Below are positions 62,239 to 64,000 of a stretch of DNA of 64,000 bases, piece after piece. Numbering within the stretch: the stretch's first letter is position 1; the number at the start of each line of letters is the position of its first letter. A program made the translations under genes and the position numbers. The notes under the pieces are model-generated. The model did no database searches and had not been told where the DNA came from. It saw nothing but the letters and a program-made list of their open reading frames with translations. Source of the stretch: an uncultured Paracoccaceae bacterium (lineage in GTDB: Bacteria > Pseudomonadota > Alphaproteobacteria > Rhodobacterales > Rhodobacteraceae); contig CANLDA010000008.1 in the NCBI GenBank assembly GCA_947489325.1, positions 1 through 64,000 of the forward strand, given 5' to 3'.

Positions 62239-62327
62239 CTTTGTTTTGCATTTCGTCTGACCAACCCCAAGACCGGCGGAGACAACCGCACGGCCAGATA
62301 AATCGTGATGTAAAGGACTAATGCCAC

Positions 62328-64000
62328 ATGGCTGACACAACGATGGAGGAATTCGAAGCCCTCCTTAACGAAAGCTTCGAAATGGACACACCCGAAGAGG
62401 GATCTGTTGTCAAAGGTAAGGTTATCGCAATTGAAGCGGGCCAAGCCATCATCGACGTAGGCTACAAGATGGAAGGCCGCGTTGATCTTAAAGAATTCGC
62501 AAATCCTGGTGAAGCTCCTGAAATCGCTGTTGGCGATGAAGTAGAAGTCTTCCTGCGCTCGGCTGAAAACGCCCGCGGCGAAGCGGTTATCTCTCGTGAG
62601 ATGGCGCGCCGTGAAGAAGCATGGGATCGTCTGGAAAAAGCATACGCAGACGAAGAGCGCGTCGAAGGCGCAATCTTTGGCCGCGTCAAAGGTGGTTTCA
62701 CTGTCGATCTGGGTGGCGCAGTTGCGTTCCTTCCTGGTTCGCAAGTTGACGTACGTCCGGTACGCGACGCAGGTCCTCTGATGGGTCTGAAGCAGCCTTT
62801 CCAAATCCTGAAAATGGACCGTCGCCGTGGCAACATCGTTGTGTCCCGTCGTGCCATCCTTGAAGAATCACGTGCCGAACAGCGCGCAGAAGTCATCGGC
62901 AACTTGTCCGAAGGCCAAGCAGTTGACGGTGTGGTCAAGAACATCACTGAGTACGGTGCGTTCGTTGATCTGGGCGGTGTTGACGGCCTGTTGCACGTCA
63001 CTGACATGGCATGGCGCCGTGTGAACCACCCATCTGAAATCTTGACAATTGGCGAAACCGTCAAAGTTCAGGTTATCAAGATCAACAAAGAAACTCATCG
63101 TATCTCCTTGGGCATGAAACAGCTGCAAGAAGATCCATGGGATCTGGTCGCTGGCAAGTACCCACTGGAAAGCACACACACTGGTCGCGTCACCAACATC
63201 ACCGATTATGGTGCATTTGTGGAGCTGGAGCCAGGTGTTGAAGGTCTGGTTCACGTGTCCGAAATGTCTTGGACCAAGAAAAACGTACACCCAGGCAAAA
63301 TCGTTTCCACCAGCCAAGAAGTCGAAGTCATGGTTCTGGAAATCGACGGCGCCAAGCGTCGCGTTTCCCTTGGTCTCAAGCAGACCATGCGCAATCCATG
63401 GGAAGTGTTCGCAGAGCAATTCCCTGAAGGCACCGAAGTCGAAGGCGAAGTTAAGAACATCACCGAATTTGGTCTGTTCATTGGCTTGGAAGGCGAAATC
63501 GACGGCATGGTTCACCTCTCCGACCTGTCATGGGACGAGCGCGGCGAAGAAGCGATTCAGAACTATCGCAAAGGCGACATGGTTTCGGCCGTTGTCTCCG
63601 AAGTTGACGTCGAAAAAGAACGCATCAGCCTGTCTGTCAAAGCCTTGGGCGGCGACAAATTCGCAGAAGCAGTTGGCGGCGTAAAGCGCGGTTCGATCAT
63701 CACTGTTGAAGTGACTGCAATCGAAGAAGGTGGCGTTGAAGTCGAATATGAAGGCATGAAATCCTTTATCCGTCGCTCCGACCTGTCACGTGACCGTGCA
63801 GAGCAGCGCCCAGAGCGTTTCTCGGTCGGCAACAAAATCGACGTTCGTGTGACCAATGTAGACAGCAAAACCCGTCGTCTGGGTCTGTCGATCAAGGCAC
63901 GTGAAATCGCGGAAGAAAAAGAAGCCGTTGCACAGTATGGCTCCTCTGACTCCGGCGCGTCGCTGGGTGATATCCTTGGCGCAGCACTGAAGACTGACGA
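62328..64000 (+). CDS. rpsA: 30S ribosomal protein S1 (runs off the window)
   Basis: S1 helps mRNAs bind the 30S subunit. 557 codons are in the window. The protein has six S1 (OB-fold) repeats, visible as recurring GxVKNITEYGAFVDLGGVDGLLHV, GRVTNITDYGAFVELEPGVEGLVHV and GEVKNITEFGLFIGLEGEIDGMVHL blocks near residues 205, 290 and 380. Two degenerate repeats precede them and one follows. The C-terminal end GDILGAALKT is already reached, so only a few codons are missing. The usual downstream ihfB is beyond the window. Confidence 0.96.
   Translation, partial: MADTTMEEFEALLNESFEMDTPEEGSVVKGKVIAIEAGQAIIDVGYKMEGRVDLKEFANPGEAPEIAVGDEVEVFLRSAENARGEAVISREMARREEAWDRLEKAYADEERVEGAIFGRVKGGFTVDLGGAVAFLPGSQVDVRPVRDAGPLMGLKQPFQILKMDRRRGNIVVSRRAILEESRAEQRAEVIGNLSEGQAVDGVVKNITEYGAFVDLGGVDGLLHVTDMAWRRVNHPSEILTIGETVKVQVIKINKETHRISLGMKQLQEDPWDLVAGKYPLESTHTGRVTNITDYGAFVELEPGVEGLVHVSEMSWTKKNVHPGKIVSTSQEVEVMVLEIDGAKRRVSLGLKQTMRNPWEVFAEQFPEGTEVEGEVKNITEFGLFIGLEGEIDGMVHLSDLSWDERGEEAIQNYRKGDMVSAVVSEVDVEKERISLSVKALGGDKFAEAVGGVKRGSIITVEVTAIEEGGVEVEYEGMKSFIRRSDLSRDRAEQRPERFSVGNKIDVRVTNVDSKTRRLGLSIKAREIAEEKEAVAQYGSSDSGASLGDILGAALKTD

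Noticed and set aside
1-64000. tRNA and rRNA genes
   Set aside because: I checked the larger intergenic gaps by eye for the T-arm pattern GGTTCGANTCC and for cloverleaf stems and found none. A tool such as tRNAscan-SE would be decisive.

Overview
The window looks like chromosomal sequence from an alphaproteobacterium of the Rhodobacterales (Roseobacter group). Four things support this: a SAM/SAH riboswitch in front of metK, a riboswitch class known almost only from this order; a DUF1127 gene followed by hairpins whose loops carry the CCUCCUCCC motif, as in the CcsR (cuckoo) sRNA loci of Rhodobacter; the linked fabI-fabB-fabA-irr genes; and the ctaD/DUF2244 pair. No rRNA, tRNA, CRISPR array or prophage is visible.

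Layout. 1-0.6 kb: the right end of an IS66-type element and a truncated TPR gene. 0.56-1.04 kb (minus): the sRNA hairpin array and its DUF1127 gene. 1.3-5 kb: mrp, an EthD-like protein, DUF2244 and ctaD. 5.4-8.3 kb: a secreted di-haem peroxidase followed at once by a methyl-accepting chemotaxis protein. 8.5-12.6 kb: an MFS carrier, a MATE exporter, prmA and a small membrane protein. 12.7-15.5 kb: a second DUF1127 gene, an orphan terminator and ruvCAB. 15.7-16.7 kb: a nitronate monooxygenase gene broken by a three-copy 7-bp tandem repeat. 17.6-26.4 kb: ybgC-tolQRAB-pal-cpoB-tilS-ftsH, the envelope Tol-Pal operon with tRNA-Ile lysidine synthase and the FtsH protease. 26.5-30.3 kb: a MOSC protein and the one-carbon genes fhs and folD flanking a chorismate mutase gene.

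30.3-41.7 kb is a long minus-strand block: haloacid dehalogenase, alpha/beta hydrolase, threonine dehydratase-like enzyme, EEP nuclease, pcaD, pcaB, MFS carrier, alcohol dehydrogenase, enolase-superfamily enzyme, an ArsR regulator with a SqrR/BigR-type cysteine pair, then pdeM and a hotdog thioesterase. Many of these genes overlap by 1-4 bases, so it reads as a catabolic and stress supraoperon.

41.8-48.9 kb: an FKBP isomerase, a fatty acid desaturase, fabI-fabB, a glutathione transferase gene sitting between fabB and fabA, fabA, the divergent iron regulator irr, and a quinone oxidoreductase. 49-57.8 kb: a protein of unknown function, miaB, an OmpA-type protein and a small lipoprotein that share a paralogous domain, then phoH-ybeY-corC-lnt and riboswitch-controlled metK. 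57.9-64 kb: trmB, aroA-cmk, a YHS protein, a YbjN-like protein and rpsA, which runs off the window.

Most of the window is housekeeping. The parts worth a second look are the sRNA array, the tandem repeat in the nitronate monooxygenase gene, the shared domain of the OmpA/lipoprotein pair, the SqrR-like sensor without sulfide genes nearby, the peroxidase-chemoreceptor pair, and several structured leaders and orphan hairpins.
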